36,552 bases of DNA from Aquabacterium sp. (lineage in GTDB: Bacteria; Pseudomonadota; Gammaproteobacteria; Burkholderiales; Burkholderiaceae_C): the NCBI GenBank assembly GCA_029865965.1, contig JARXAJ010000077.1, positions 1-36,552 of the forward strand. Reading direction: 5' to 3'. The position numbers were made by a program, and so were the translations under genes. The notes under the pieces are model-generated. The model had not been told where the DNA came from. It saw nothing but the letters and a program-made list of their open reading frames with translations, and made no database searches. Shown piece after piece: positions 25,236 to 34,573 of this stretch (positions are counted from its first letter, which is position 1; each line of letters starts with the position of its first letter).

Positions 25236-27497
25236 TCAGTGCGGCAGCGCTGCAGGCCCCGGGCCGGCCAGCGGTGCATTCACCTCGCAGCGGATACCGC
25301 GCTCGGCCCCGGTCTGCCAGACCACCTGGCCGCCCAGCAGCTTCACCCGCTTGCGCACACCGCCCAGGCCCAGGCCATGGGCCCACTGCTGGGGGTTGCT
25401 GCCGATGCCGTCGTCGCTGACCACCAGCGCCAGCCGGCCGCCGTCCAGGTGCACGCTGATCTCGAGCTGGCTGGCCCGCGCGTGGCTGATGACGTTGTTC
25501 ACCAGCTCACGCAGCACCCGCGTCAGGCCCGACCACTGCACCGCCGTCAGCAGGATGTCGTTGTCAGTCGAGAAGCTCCAGTGCAGGCTGCAGCCGGTGG
25601 GCTGCAGGCGCTGGGTGATGTCGGTCTTCCACTCGGCTGCGGCATGTGACAGCCGCTGGTTGCCGGCCGCCAGGCCCCGCGTCAGTGTCTTCAGGTCCTG
25701 CAGTGTGTGGCGGATGTACTCCTCGATCTCGTCGCTCTGCGCCTTGTACATCAGCGTGAGCAGGCGCGCGCCGATGTCATCGTGCAGGTCCTGGGCGATG
25801 CGGGCGCGCTCTTCGGCGCGGCCGTGTTCCACCGCGCGGTCGTAGGCCTCGGCGCGGCGCAGCTGGTCCAGCAGGCGCTCGCACAGCTGCACATCGGCCA
25901 GGGTGAACAGGCGCCGGCCCTGCAGGGCAAAGCGCAGCACCAGCGCGCCTGCCGGCTCGTCAGGCGGGTGGGGCACTGGCACCACCAGGGTGGAGCCGTC
26001 GGCCGCCACCCGCACCTGTGAGGCGGCGCGCTGGCTGCGCGCCAGCTCCAGCGGGTCGAACACCTCGCGCAGCAGGTGGCCCAGCTCTTGCGCGGCCTGG
26101 CCGGGCGACTGCTCCAGCGCCCGCGCGGCGCGGTACACGCTGTCGAACATGCGCTCGGCGCTCATCGGGCTGGGGCCAGCCAGCTGTTGCAGCACCCAGG
26201 GCCGCGCCAGCAGGTACACGCCCAGCGACACCACCAGCGCCAGGCCCAGCGCGGCCACCGGATGCAGCCCCAGGATGGCCAGGAACAGCAGGGTGAACGA
26301 CGCCGCCACCGTGCTCACGCCGGCCAGCAGGGTGAATTCACGCAGCACCTGGCGTGACCGCGACAGGAACGGCGCCAGCATCAGCAGCGACGCCAGGAAC
26401 ACTGTCCATGCCAGCGAGCCCAGGGTGGCCAGGTGATAGGGCGCCGCTCCGCCGCCATCGGCCAGCGCCAGGGCCAGGCTCAACAGCAGCAGCAGGCCGG
26501 TGCTGGCCAGCACCAGGCGCTGCAGCAGGCGCGCCAGCGGGTGGCGCGTCTGCCCACGTTGCCGGCGCAGCAGCAGCGCCGCCAGGCAGCCGGCTGCCAG
26601 CAGCATGCCCTGGGCCCACCACCACTGGTAGGCCGGCTGGGCCAGCACCAGCCAGCCCAGGCCTGCGGCCGCTGCGGCCCAGGCCAGCAGGCCGGCCGCA
26701 GGCGCCCAGGGCTGGCGGCGCGGATAGAGCAGCAGCACTTGCACCAGCGCGGCTGCGGCCACCAGGTCGGCTGCCAGTCGCCAGGCCAGGTCAAACTGTT
26801 CCAGCCCGTCCGGCACGCCCAGGCCGGGCAGGCCGCCGGCGCCGATCAGCAGCAGGTTCAGGCTCTGCGATGCCGCCAGCACCATGTACACCCGCGCTGC
26901 CGGGCCGGGCTGGGCCAGCACCGCCACCGCCGCAGCCAGGTACAGCGCCAGCGCCAGACCACACACCGACCACCCCAGTGCACCCAGCCCGCCCAGGCCG
27001 CGCGGGCTGGGCGCCACGGCCAGTTGCAGGCCGCCGTCGAACTGCGCCACCACGCCGGGTTGGCGCAGGGCCTGGCCCAGCAGCACACGTTGCGCCAGCA
27101 GTTCATTGCGGGTGGCGTCATCGGCCACCCAGCGCGGAGACTGCGTCAGCAGCAGGGCTGCAGCTGCAATGCGTCGGCCGTCGGCCAGCACCAGCGCTTG
27201 CAGCACACGGCCCAGGGCCGGCTGCAGCGTGGCGTCATGGCTGGCCACCAGCACCACCTGGCCGCTTGCACCGTCGGCCCGCAGTTGCAACGGCAGGTGC
27301 GGCTCGGACGCCAGCATGCGCAACCACAGCGCCACCACCGCCGCGCCCAGCAGGCCCAGCAGCAACAGCCTGCGCACGCGGTCGGCGGGTGGGCGGGGGC
27401 GCGGGCGGCGCATGCCCACGGCAGTATCGACCCAGGACGAATCAGGCGGCAGTTCGGCACCCAGGCCGCTGGCCGGCAACGGCGCGACCACGGCCAT
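25236..27497 (-). CDS. Membrane sensor histidine kinase, NarX/DegS-type (HisKA_3), with large helical membrane domain
   Basis: The protein has 753 residues. One membrane segment lies near 43-61, then an extracytoplasmic stretch to about 170, then a run of about nine hydrophobic helices between 175 and 435. A GAF-like linker region (about 445-555) precedes the dimerisation/phospho-acceptor helix ARIAQDLHDDIGARLL (His572). The C-terminal HATPase domain has LRELVNNVISHA, VSDDGIG and GLGLGGVRKRVKLLGG. It follows the LuxR-type regulator gene by 15 nt and should phosphorylate it. The membrane-domain layout resembles 7TM-type sensors more than standard NarX. The signal is unknown. The ribosome-binding site is weak, so translation may be coupled. 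Confidence 0.85.
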   Translation of the reverse strand: MAVVAPLPASGLGAELPPDSSWVDTAVGMRRPRPRPPADRVRRLLLLGLLGAAVVALWLRMLASEPHLPLQLRADGASGQVVLVASHDATLQPALGRVLQALVLADGRRIAAAALLLTQSPRWVADDATRNELLAQRVLLGQALRQPGVVAQFDGGLQLAVAPSPRGLGGLGALGWSVCGLALALYLAAAVAVLAQPGPAARVYMVLAASQSLNLLLIGAGGLPGLGVPDGLEQFDLAWRLAADLVAAAALVQVLLLYPRRQPWAPAAGLLAWAAAAAGLGWLVLAQPAYQWWWAQGMLLAAGCLAALLLRRQRGQTRHPLARLLQRLVLASTGLLLLLSLALALADGGGAAPYHLATLGSLAWTVFLASLLMLAPFLSRSRQVLREFTLLAGVSTVAASFTLLFLAILGLHPVAALGLALVVSLGVYLLARPWVLQQLAGPSPMSAERMFDSVYRAARALEQSPGQAAQELGHLLREVFDPLELARSQRAASQVRVAADGSTLVVPVPHPPDEPAGALVLRFALQGRRLFTLADVQLCERLLDQLRRAEAYDRAVEHGRAEERARIAQDLHDDIGARLLTLMYKAQSDEIEEYIRHTLQDLKTLTRGLAAGNQRLSHAAAEWKTDITQRLQPTGCSLHWSFSTDNDILLTAVQWSGLTRVLRELVNNVISHARASQLEISVHLDGGRLALVVSDDGIGSNPQQWAHGLGLGGVRKRVKLLGGQVVWQTGAERGIRCEVNAPLAGPGPAALPH

Positions 27498-27512
27498 GTG
27501 CTCAGCGGCTGG

Positions 27513-28265
27513 TCAGACCAGGCCCTGCTTGGTGGCCAGCACGGCGGCCTCGGCCCGGCTCGACACGTTGAGCTTCTTGTAGATGGACTTGATGTGGTCG
27601 TTGACGGTGAACCACTTGATGCCCATCAGGCTGGCGATCTCCTTGATCGTGAAGCCCTTGCTCAGGTAGGTGAGCACCTCGCTCTCACGCGGGGTCAGGC
27701 GCTCGTGGTCGGGCACCTTGCCGATGGCCACCGGTGCGCTGGTGGTCAGCATGTCGGGCGAGGTGCTGAAGCCGGAATCGGGTGCCCGGCTGTCTGCGCG
27801 GCCATCGGCCCGCCCACCGTTGCGGAAGTGGGTCAGCAGGCGCCGGGCGATGGCGGGTGACAGCGGCGGCTGGCCGCGCACGATCTTCTGCAGTTCTTCG
27901 ACCAGCACTTCGAAGCGGTCTTCCTTCAGCAGGTAGCCGTCGGCACCGCACTGCAGCGCGGGGAACAGGTGGTCGTCATCGGAGTACAGCGTGGTGACGA
28001 TCTTGGTGGCCGGGTACTGCGTCAGTTCGGCCAGCAGTTCCAGGCCGTTGCCGTCGGGCAGTTCCAGGTCGACCATGATCAGCTTGAACGGGTCGACCCC
28101 ATGCAGACCGCTGGCGCCGCCGGCCAGGCTGATCTGGGCACGGGCACTCTCCAGGTCGCCTGACTCGGTGATGGCAATGGTGTCGCTGAAGCTTTCGCGC
28201 ACCACGCGGCAGAGGAAGCTGCGCGCCACCGGGTTGTCTTCGACGATGAGGACCTTGACGGCCAT
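27513..28265 (-). CDS. NarL/FixJ-family response regulator
   Basis: The protein has 250 residues. GGGAGATC precedes ATG 28265. The receiver domain has the acidic pocket ED (9-10), phospho-acceptor Asp66 in IMVDLELPDGNG and the conserved Lys in GYLLKEDR. A linker of about 50 residues leads to a LuxR-type helix-turn-helix (about 190-250): LTPRESEVLTYLSKGFTIKE, WFTVNDHIKSIYKKL. It acts with the kinase encoded 15 nt downstream. Target genes are unknown. The neighbouring quinone oxidoreductase and SDR/ACAD operons are possible targets by position only. Confidence 0.9.
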   Translation of the reverse strand: MAVKVLIVEDNPVARSFLCRVVRESFSDTIAITESGDLESARAQISLAGGASGLHGVDPFKLIMVDLELPDGNGLELLAELTQYPATKIVTTLYSDDDHLFPALQCGADGYLLKEDRFEVLVEELQKIVRGQPPLSPAIARRLLTHFRNGGRADGRADSRAPDSGFSTSPDMLTTSAPVAIGKVPDHERLTPRESEVLTYLSKGFTIKEIASLMGIKWFTVNDHIKSIYKKLNVSSRAEAAVLATKQGLV

Positions 28266-28364
28266 GGCTGGATCTCCCGCTGACGATGCTAGCGCACAAG
28301 CCTGCCACGCCGGCGGACGATCTGACCCCCGGCCTGCGTACCGGGCGCACGCTGATTACGTTTG

Positions 28365-29342
28365 TTACGGTTGCAACAGCACCAGCTTGCCCACCACCTG
28401 GCGCGCACCCATGCGGGCATAGGCAGCATGCAGGTCTGACAGCGGCAGGGTCTGGTCCATCACCGGGCTGACCTTGCCCTCGGCGTACCACTGCGCCAGC
28501 TGCTGCAGGTCACGCTGGAAGGCCTGCGGTTCACGCCGGACAAAATCGCCCCAGAACACGCCGACGATGGCCGCGCCCTTGAGCAGGCTGAGGTTCAGCG
28601 GCAGCGCCGGGATGGCACCGCCGGCAAAGCCCACCACCAGGTAGCGGCCGCGCCAGGCGATCGAGCGAAACACCGGCTCGGCCAGGTCGCCACCCACCGG
28701 GTCGTACACCACATCGGGGCCCTTGCCGTTGGTCAGGGCCTTCAGTGCGTCGCGGATGTTCTCGGTGCTGTAGTTGATGGTGGCATCGGCCCCGATCTGC
28801 TTGCACAGCGCGCACTTGGCGTCGGTGGATGCCGCAGCGATCACCCGTGCACCGGCGGCCTTGGCGATCTGCACCGCCGCCGTGCCCACGCCACCGGCCG
28901 CGCCCAGCACCAGCACTGTTTCGCCGGGCTGCAACTGGCCGCGGTCGAGCAGCGCATGCTGGGTGGTGCCGTAGGTCATCAGGAAGGCCGCGCCATGCTC
29001 GAACGACATGCTCGGCGGCATCGGCACCAGCTTCTCGGCGGGCACCACCGCATGGGTGCCGAAGCCGCCGGTGCCACCGATCACCATCACCCGGTCGCCG
29101 GGCTTGACGTTGGTGACACCGTCGCCCACCGTCTCCACCACGCCGGCGTATTCACTGCCTGGCACGAAGGGCAGGGCGGGCTTGAACTGGTACTTGTTCT
29201 GGACGATCAGGATGTCGGGGAAGTTCAGGCTGGCCGCCTTCACCGCCACCAGCGCCTGGCCGGCGCCGGGTGCGGGGGTGGGCAGCTCCTGCCATTGCAG
29301 GGCGTCGGTCCCGACGGGGTTGTGGCACATCCAGGCATGCAT
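28365..29342 (-). CDS. NADPH:quinone oxidoreductase / zinc-independent MDR alcohol dehydrogenase
   Basis: The protein has 325 residues from ATG 29342 (MHAWMCHNPVG), chosen because AAAGGATCTCCC precedes it. A longer frame to 29390 is unconserved. It has the quinone-oxidoreductase signature in the N-terminal GroES-like domain (SLNFPDILIVQNKYQFKP, PGSEYAGVV), the Rossmann motif VLGAAGGVGTAAVQIAKA and YDPVGGDLAEPVFRSIAW. The catalytic zinc ligands of alcohol dehydrogenases are absent. It should reduce quinones or enones with NADPH in the cytoplasm. It is divergent from surE. Confidence 0.88.
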   Translation of the reverse strand: MHAWMCHNPVGTDALQWQELPTPAPGAGQALVAVKAASLNFPDILIVQNKYQFKPALPFVPGSEYAGVVETVGDGVTNVKPGDRVMVIGGTGGFGTHAVVPAEKLVPMPPSMSFEHGAAFLMTYGTTQHALLDRGQLQPGETVLVLGAAGGVGTAAVQIAKAAGARVIAAASTDAKCALCKQIGADATINYSTENIRDALKALTNGKGPDVVYDPVGGDLAEPVFRSIAWRGRYLVVGFAGGAIPALPLNLSLLKGAAIVGVFWGDFVRREPQAFQRDLQQLAQWYAEGKVSPVMDQTLPLSDLHAAYARMGARQVVGKLVLLQP

Positions 29343-29443
29343 GGGAGATCCTTTGGTGGCAGTTCGGCAACGGTGGCAGATGTTAGGCACGCCCGCCGCA
29401 GTGGCCCCGTCGCCCGGGTGACGGATGCCTACAATCGGCGCCC

Positions 29444-30205
29444 ATGCGCATCTTCATCTCCAACGACGACGGCTATCTGGCACCCGGGCTGGCGGCCCTG
29501 GTGCAAGCGGTGCAGGGGCTGGGCCAGATCGAGGTGATCGCGCCCGAGCAGAACGCCAGCGGCACGTCGAATGCGCTGACGCTGAACCGCCCGCTGCAGG
29601 TGTTTGCCGCCGGCGCCAGCCAGCCCGGGGTGCGCTTCATCAACGGCACGCCGTCCGATTGCGTGCACGTGGCCCTCACCGGCTTGCTGGGCTACCGGCC
29701 CGACCTGGTGCTGTCGGGCATCAACCAGGGCGCCAACATGGGCGACGACACGCTGTACTCGGGCACCGTGGCCGCTGCGATGGAGGGTTATCTGTTCGGC
29801 GTGCCGGCCATCGCCTTCTCGCAGACCGAAAAGGGCTGGGCCCATGTCGGTGCCGCTGGCCGGGTGGTGCGCAGCCTGGTGCAGCAGCTGCTGGCCCAGG
29901 GCCTGCCGGCCGATCCCTTCCTGTTGAACGTCAACATCCCCAACCGGGCCGACGCCGACGTGCTGCCGCGCCGCATCACCCGCCTGGGGCGCCGCCATGC
30001 CAGCGAGCCGGTGATCTGCCAGACCAACCCGCGCGGCGAGCCCATCTACTGGATCGGCCCTGCGGGCGACGCGCGCGAGGCCGGTGACGGCACCGATTTC
30101 CACGCCACGGCCAACGGCAGCGTCTCCATCACCCCGCTGCAGGTGGACCTGACCGACCATGCCCGCCTGGGCGACTGGCGCAGCCGCTTCGGGGGCGGGG
30201 CTTGA
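29444..30205 (+). CDS. surE: 5'-nucleotidase SurE
   Basis: The protein has 253 residues and starts [16 protein letters not shown], the SurE signature whose two Asp (8 and 9) bind the metal. [25 protein letters not shown] and [22 protein letters not shown] are the other conserved blocks. It dephosphorylates nucleoside 5'- and 3'-monophosphates in the cytoplasm. It heads the classic surE-pcm-nlpD cluster. There is no ribosome-binding site. A TACAAT -10-like element ends only 8 bases before the ATG, so the message may be leaderless. Confidence 0.95.
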   Translation: MRIFISNDDGYLAPGLAALVQAVQGLGQIEVIAPEQNASGTSNALTLNRPLQVFAAGASQPGVRFINGTPSDCVHVALTGLLGYRPDLVLSGINQGANMGDDTLYSGTVAAAMEGYLFGVPAIAFSQTEKGWAHVGAAGRVVRSLVQQLLAQGLPADPFLLNVNIPNRADADVLPRRITRLGRRHASEPVICQTNPRGEPIYWIGPAGDAREAGDGTDFHATANGSVSITPLQVDLTDHARLGDWRSRFGGGA

Positions 30206-30265
30206 GCCCGCCCGCCCGTCCGAAGGGCGTGTCCCCCGTTGCGCCGCATGAAGCCACGCCAGTGG
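30204..30265 (+). repeat. Dispersed 62-nt repeat, copy B (5' end of pcm)
   Basis: This aligns without gaps to the minus-strand copy at 20790-20729. Repeat positions 59-61 are GTG 30262, the same position as the ATG of the kinase gene in copy A. The first 26 bases are almost identical, and the rest agrees at about half of its positions. Confidence 0.7.
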
Positions 30266-31086
30266 CCCCAGGTGCAGGCGGCGTACGGCCGCCGCGCTTT
30301 CCGCTGGCGCTCGACCAGGTCGGTCGCGGCGGCAGCACCACCAAGCCGCGCGAGACTCTGCGCCCCCAGCGCCACCTGCACGAGGCCGTCCGCGACGCCC
30401 GCAACCAAGCGGTGCCGCAAGGGCTGGGGATGGACTCCGCGCTGGTGCGCCAGCGCATGGTGCAGCGCCTGCGGGCCGAGGGCATCCGCTGCGAGCCGGC
30501 GTTTGCCGCCATGGGCCAGGTGCCGCGCCACCAGTTCGTCGACACGGCGCTGGCCACCCAGGCCTATGAAGACACCAGCCTGCCGATCGGCCACGGCCAG
30601 ACCATCTCCAAGCCGTCGGTGGTGGCGCGCATGATCGAACTGCTGTTCGATGGCCGCAGCGCCCGCGATGCCGGCCACCTGGGCCGCACGCTAGAGGTGG
30701 GCACCGGCTGCGGCTACCAGACTGCGTTGCTGGCCCAGCTGGCGCGCCGGGTGGTGTCGATCGAGCGGCTGCGGCCACTGTTCGACAAGGCCCAGGCCAA
30801 CCTGGTGGCCTGGCGCCTTGACCATGTGCGCCTGGTGTTCGGCGACGGCATGCTGGGCCATCCGCCCAATGCACCGTACGACAGCATCGTCGCCGCTGCT
30901 GGCGGTGATGAACTGCCCGCGCCCTGGCTCGACCAGCTGGCGTTGGGTGGCCGCCTGGTGGCGCCAATGCACCGCAGCGGCGGCCGCGGCCAGGTGTTGG
31001 TGGTCGTTGACCGGCGCGACAGCGGCCTGGTGCGCACCGAGCACGAGGCGGTGCACTTCGTCCCCCTAAAATCCGGTACCGCCTGA
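30262..31086 (+). CDS. pcm: Protein-L-isoaspartate O-methyltransferase
   Basis: The protein has 274 residues from GTG 30262. Conserved blocks are VPRHQFVDTALATQAYEDTS, LPIGHGQTISKPSVVARM, the SAM motif EVGTGCGYQTALLAQL and YDSIVAAAGGDELPAPWLDQ. It repairs isoaspartyl residues in aged proteins. The start is uncertain. TTG 30202 overlaps the surE stop, GTG 30229 is near, and ATG 30430 gives the usual core length of about 217. I prefer GTG 30262 because RFPLALDQVGR beyond it looks like the N-terminal extension common in this order, while the residues before it derive from the dispersed repeat. Confidence 0.88.
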   Translation: MAPGAGGVRPPRFPLALDQVGRGGSTTKPRETLRPQRHLHEAVRDARNQAVPQGLGMDSALVRQRMVQRLRAEGIRCEPAFAAMGQVPRHQFVDTALATQAYEDTSLPIGHGQTISKPSVVARMIELLFDGRSARDAGHLGRTLEVGTGCGYQTALLAQLARRVVSIERLRPLFDKAQANLVAWRLDHVRLVFGDGMLGHPPNAPYDSIVAAAGGDELPAPWLDQLALGGRLVAPMHRSGGRGQVLVVVDRRDSGLVRTEHEAVHFVPLKSGTA

Positions 31087-31111
31087 TCGGGCCTTGCCCC
31101 TGCCTGCCACC

Positions 31112-32002
31112 ATGCCCGTGAACCGATTGCTGCCCCACTTGTTGTTGCTGTGCGGGGCAGCCTGGTTGACCGGCTGTTCCACCACGCATAACAAGGCGCC
31201 GGTCGAAGAGCGGCAGCCGATCCGCCAGGCCGCACGCACCCCGCTGCCCGCGCCGGTGGCCACCACCCCGCCGGTGGCTGCACCGGCAGAGACCGCCAAG
31301 CCCCTGCCTGGTGTCGAGAATGCTGGCAAGCCCGGCTACTACACGGTGAAGGCGGGCGACACGATGATCCGCATCGGCCTGGATCAGGGGCAGAACTGGC
31401 GCGACATCGTGCGTTGGAACGCCATCGAGAACCCCAACCTGATCGAGGTGGGCCAGGTGCTGCGGGTGTTGCCGCCGCAGTCCGACGCCGCCGCACTGGC
31501 CAGCCAGGGCGTGGCGCCACCCAGGGTCGACAGCAAGCCGCTGGATGGCAAGCTTGCTGCCGCAGCACCGGGTGCAGCCGGAACGTCGGCCCCGGTGGCC
31601 GTGGCGGCGCCTGCGTCAGCAGCGCAGGCCGACGACGAACCCGCCTGGGCCTGGCCGTCGGCGGGCACGGTGCTGGCCAACTTCGAGGAAGGCAAGCAGA
31701 AGGGCCTGGCCATCGCCGGCAAGGCCGGCGACCCGGTGCTGGCTGCTGCCGACGGCCGGGTAGTGTATGCCGGTTCTGGCCTGCGCGGTTATGGCAACCT
31801 GGTGATCGTCAAGCACAACAACACCTACCTCACCGCCTACGCCCACAACCAGGCCCTGCTGGTCAAGGAAGACCAGGCGGTGCGCCGCGGGCAAAAGATC
31901 GCCGAGATGGGGTCGAGCGACGCGGAGCGGGTGCAATTGCACTTCGAAATACGCCGGCAGGGCCGGCCGGTGGACCCGGCGCGGCTGTTGCCCGCCCGTT
32001 GA
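31112..32002 (+). CDS. nlpD: NlpD-like lipoprotein, LysM and degenerate M23 peptidase domains
   Basis: The protein has 296 residues from ATG 31112. The signal peptide ends in lipobox LTGC (Cys22). A proline-rich linker leads to a LysM domain (about 70-116: [27 protein letters not shown]) for peptidoglycan binding. A second linker leads to an M23/LytM domain (about 180-296) with [19 protein letters not shown] and [15 protein letters not shown]. The first zinc-ligand histidine (HxGxD in active enzymes) is missing (KGLAIAG), so it is probably an activator of cell-separation amidases like E. coli NlpD. It lies 25 nt after pcm. rpoS, which often follows nlpD, is not next to it. Confidence 0.9.
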   Translation: MPVNRLLPHLLLLCGAAWLTGCSTTHNKAPVEERQPIRQAARTPLPAPVATTPPVAAPAETAKPLPGVENAGKPGYYTVKAGDTMIRIGLDQGQNWRDIVRWNAIENPNLIEVGQVLRVLPPQSDAAALASQGVAPPRVDSKPLDGKLAAAAPGAAGTSAPVAVAAPASAAQADDEPAWAWPSAGTVLANFEEGKQKGLAIAGKAGDPVLAAADGRVVYAGSGLRGYGNLVIVKHNNTYLTAYAHNQALLVKEDQAVRRGQKIAEMGSSDAERVQLHFEIRRQGRPVDPARLLPAR

Positions 32003-32303
32003 CGGCGGGTGCACTCCGGGCGCTGACGCAGCGTTCCCCTGTTGCTGTTCGCCACCAGGCACCGCCGGCCTGCTGGCACATGTGCTTCGGCTTGCGCGGC
32101 AGGGTCGCTCGCACGGGAAGACTGCAGCACTGACCGATGCTGCGCCGGCCGCCAGCGCCTGCGGTCCTGCCCAGGCGCAGGCCCGGCCCCGTGGTGTCAT
32201 CCAGCCAGAAGGTGGTCGGCGACGACACCAGGCCTTGCGCTGCCCGCAATGTCGACAGGCCATCCGCAGGCCGCGCCACTGTTGGCGCCCGGATAATCCG
32301 CCG
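32003..32303 (+). other. Intergenic region nlpD-rlmD; no rpoS, nothing recognised
   Basis: About 300 bases of high GC hold no gene I can support. I looked for the C-terminal sigma-region motifs of RpoS in all frames and saw none. Near the end GATAAT (32292-32297) stands 6 bases before the rlmD ATG, a possible -10 element for a leaderless message. Confidence 0.6.
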
Positions 32304-33665
32304 ATGACAACGAGAGACGAATGGCTGCAGGTCGAATCCATCGACCTGGAGGCCCAGGGCGTGGCGCGCAATGGCGAAGGCAAGGTGGTCTTCATCGAGG
32401 GCGCCTTGCCGGGCGAAGAGGTGCAGGTCAACATCGGCCGCAGCAAGAACGCCTGGGAGCAGGGCCACATGACGGCGCTGCGCCGCGAGAGCGCGCAGCG
32501 GGTGCGCCCCGGCTGCCCGCACTTCGGCCTGCACCCCGGCGCCTGCGGTGGCTGCAAGATGCAGCACCTGGATGCGGCCGCGCAGGTGGCCGTCAAGCAG
32601 CGGGTGCTGGAAGACAACCTGCAGCACCTGGCCAAGGTGCGGCCCGAGCAATTGCTGCGGCCGATCCACGGGCCTGCCTGGGGCTACCGCTACCGTGCGC
32701 GCCTGTCGGTGCGGCATGTGGCCAAGAAGGGCACGGTGCTGATCGGCTTCCATGAGCGCAAGAGCCGCTACCTGGCCGACATGCAGGTCTGCCCGGTGCT
32801 GCCGGCGCCGGTCAGCGCGTTGCTGATGCCGCTGCGCGCGCTGATCTACAGCATGGACCAGCGCGACCGCCTGCCGCAGATCGAACTGGCCATGGGCCAG
32901 CGCACCGACGGCCTGGTGACGGCCCTGGTGCTGCGCCACCTTGAGCCGTTGACAATGGCCGATGCCGACCGCCTGCGGGCCTTTGCTGCGCTGCACGGCG
33001 TGCAGTGGTGGCTGCAGCCCAAGGGCCCGGACACGGTGCACCTGCTCGATGCCGGCGGGCCGGAGCTGGCCTACGCGCTGCCCGAGTTCGGCATCACCAT
33101 GCCGTTCAAACCCACCGATTTCACCCAGGTCAACCACCCGATCAACAGCGTGCTGGTGGGCAGGGCAGTTCGCTTGCTGGCGCCCGGCCCTGCCGAGCGG
33201 GTGATCGACTGGTTCTGCGGCCTGGGCAACTTCAGCCTGCCCTTGGCCACGGTGGCCGGCGCGGTGCTGGGCATCGAGGGCAGCGAAACCCTGGTGCAGC
33301 GTGCCCGTGACAACGCGCAGCGCAATGGCCTGGCTGCCAAGACCGCGTTTGCCGTCAGCAACCTGTTCGAGCTGACGGCCGACGACCTGGTGGCCCTTGG
33401 CCAGGCCGACAAGTGGCTGGTCGATCCGCCCCGCGAAGGCGCCTTCGCCCTGGCCAAGGCCCTGGCCGACCTGCACGAGACCCCCCGTGCAGGCTGGCAG
33501 CCGCCGCAGCGCATCGTCTATGTCAGCTGCAACCCGGCCACGCTGGCACGCGATGCCGGCCTGCTGGTGCACCAGGCCGGCTACCGCTGCGTGGCGGCAG
33601 GGGCGGTGAACATGTTCCCGCACACGGCGCATGTGGAAAGCATGGCGGTGTTCGAGCGCGCCTGA
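32304..33665 (+). CDS. rlmD: 23S rRNA (uracil-1939-C5)-methyltransferase RlmD
   Basis: The protein has 453 residues from ATG 32304. The N-terminus is a TRAM-like RNA-binding domain ([20 protein letters not shown]). Three cysteines in [14 protein letters not shown] (71, 81, 84) and a later one in QVCPVL fit the iron-sulphur site of the RlmD/RumA group. The methyltransferase domain has [14 protein letters not shown] (SAM site), DPPREGA and the catalytic Cys in [12 protein letters not shown]. The order after nlpD agrees with other Burkholderiales apart from the missing rpoS. There is no ribosome-binding site. A longer frame upstream (to 32082) is not conserved. Confidence 0.92.
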   Translation: MTTRDEWLQVESIDLEAQGVARNGEGKVVFIEGALPGEEVQVNIGRSKNAWEQGHMTALRRESAQRVRPGCPHFGLHPGACGGCKMQHLDAAAQVAVKQRVLEDNLQHLAKVRPEQLLRPIHGPAWGYRYRARLSVRHVAKKGTVLIGFHERKSRYLADMQVCPVLPAPVSALLMPLRALIYSMDQRDRLPQIELAMGQRTDGLVTALVLRHLEPLTMADADRLRAFAALHGVQWWLQPKGPDTVHLLDAGGPELAYALPEFGITMPFKPTDFTQVNHPINSVLVGRAVRLLAPGPAERVIDWFCGLGNFSLPLATVAGAVLGIEGSETLVQRARDNAQRNGLAAKTAFAVSNLFELTADDLVALGQADKWLVDPPREGAFALAKALADLHETPRAGWQPPQRIVYVSCNPATLARDAGLLVHQAGYRCVAAGAVNMFPHTAHVESMAVFERA

Positions 33666-33688
33666 CGGCCCGGCGCGTCAGCCATGAA

Positions 33689-33712
33689 AAAAGGCTCCCG
33701 AGGGAGCCTTTT
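33689..33712. terminator. Bidirectional intrinsic terminator between rlmD and the Bax-inhibitor gene
   Basis: AAAAGGCTCCC and GGGAGCCTTTT form a near-perfect 24-base inverted repeat with a minimal loop and T-runs on both strands. It lies between the convergent stops at 33665 and 33731. Confidence 0.9.
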
Positions 33713-33730
33713 CAGATGGTGCGAGACAAC

Positions 33731-34429
33731 TTACTCGCGTTCGCCGCCGGCAATGCCCAGGATGGCCAGCAGCGCCTGGAAGATGTTGTAGATGCTCAGG
33801 TAGATGGCCAGGGTGGCGCTGATGTAGTTCGTCTCGCCGCCGTCGATCACCCGCTTGATGTCGAACAGGATGAAGCCGGAGAAGATCACGATCGCCAGCA
33901 CCGACAAGGTCATCATCAGGGCGGTGCTCTGCATGAAGATGTTGACGACGCCCGCAGCCAGCAGGATCAGTGCGCCGACGAACAGGAACTTGCCCATGCC
34001 GGTCAGGTCGCGCTTGATCACCGTCGCCAGGCTGGCCATGCCGATGAACACCACGGCCGTGCCGGCGAATGCCGTCATCACCAGCGACGTGCCGTTCTTG
34101 AAGCCCAGCACCACCGCCAGCATGCGCGCCAGCATCAGGCCCATGAAGAAAGTGAAGGCCAGCAGCACCGGCACGCCGGCGGCTGAGTTCTTGGTCTTCT
34201 CGATGGCGAACATGAAGCCGAAGGCGCCGGCGAGGAAGATGATGGCCGACATGCCATTGCCCAGCGCCGAGGTGATGCCGGTGGACACGCCCACCCAGGC
34301 GCCCAGCACCGTGGGCACCATCGACAGCGCTAGCAGCCAGTAGGTGTTGCGCAGAACGCGGTTGCGGTCAGCGGCCAGCGTACCGGCCGAGCCGAAGCCG
34401 GGCATGGTTTGCAGGTGTTGTTCATTCAT
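33731..34429 (-). CDS. Bax inhibitor-1/YccA family membrane protein
   Basis: The protein has 232 residues from ATG 34429 (MNEQHLQTMPGFGS), which follows the strong site GGAGGTCGAC. An upstream ATG at 34453 would ignore this site. Seven hydrophobic segments fill residues 28-225. GTAVVFIGMASLATVIKRDL and DIKRVIDGGETNYISATLAIYLSIYNIF are the conserved blocks. The second contains the acidic residues linked to ion leak in the family. In E. coli YccA binds and modulates FtsH. Here the partner is not visible. Confidence 0.93.
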   Translation of the reverse strand: MNEQHLQTMPGFGSAGTLAADRNRVLRNTYWLLALSMVPTVLGAWVGVSTGITSALGNGMSAIIFLAGAFGFMFAIEKTKNSAAGVPVLLAFTFFMGLMLARMLAVVLGFKNGTSLVMTAFAGTAVVFIGMASLATVIKRDLTGMGKFLFVGALILLAAGVVNIFMQSTALMMTLSVLAIVIFSGFILFDIKRVIDGGETNYISATLAIYLSIYNIFQALLAILGIAGGERE

Positions 34430-34573
34430 GGTCGACCTCCAGGGAGTTGTCAAAGATAGCGATCCGATCCGGAACCACAGCCAAAGTTCCGCAGGGCTGT
34501 CAGCACCTTTCGGGTGCCAATGGCGTGGGTTGGCTGGTGCAAACTGCCGCCTCCCCTATTTTCGGATTCTTCC

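Noticed and set aside
29429-33632. Long minus-strand open frames opposite surE-pcm-nlpD and rlmD
   Set aside because: They have no recognisable motifs, whereas the plus-strand genes are well-known housekeeping genes in conserved order.
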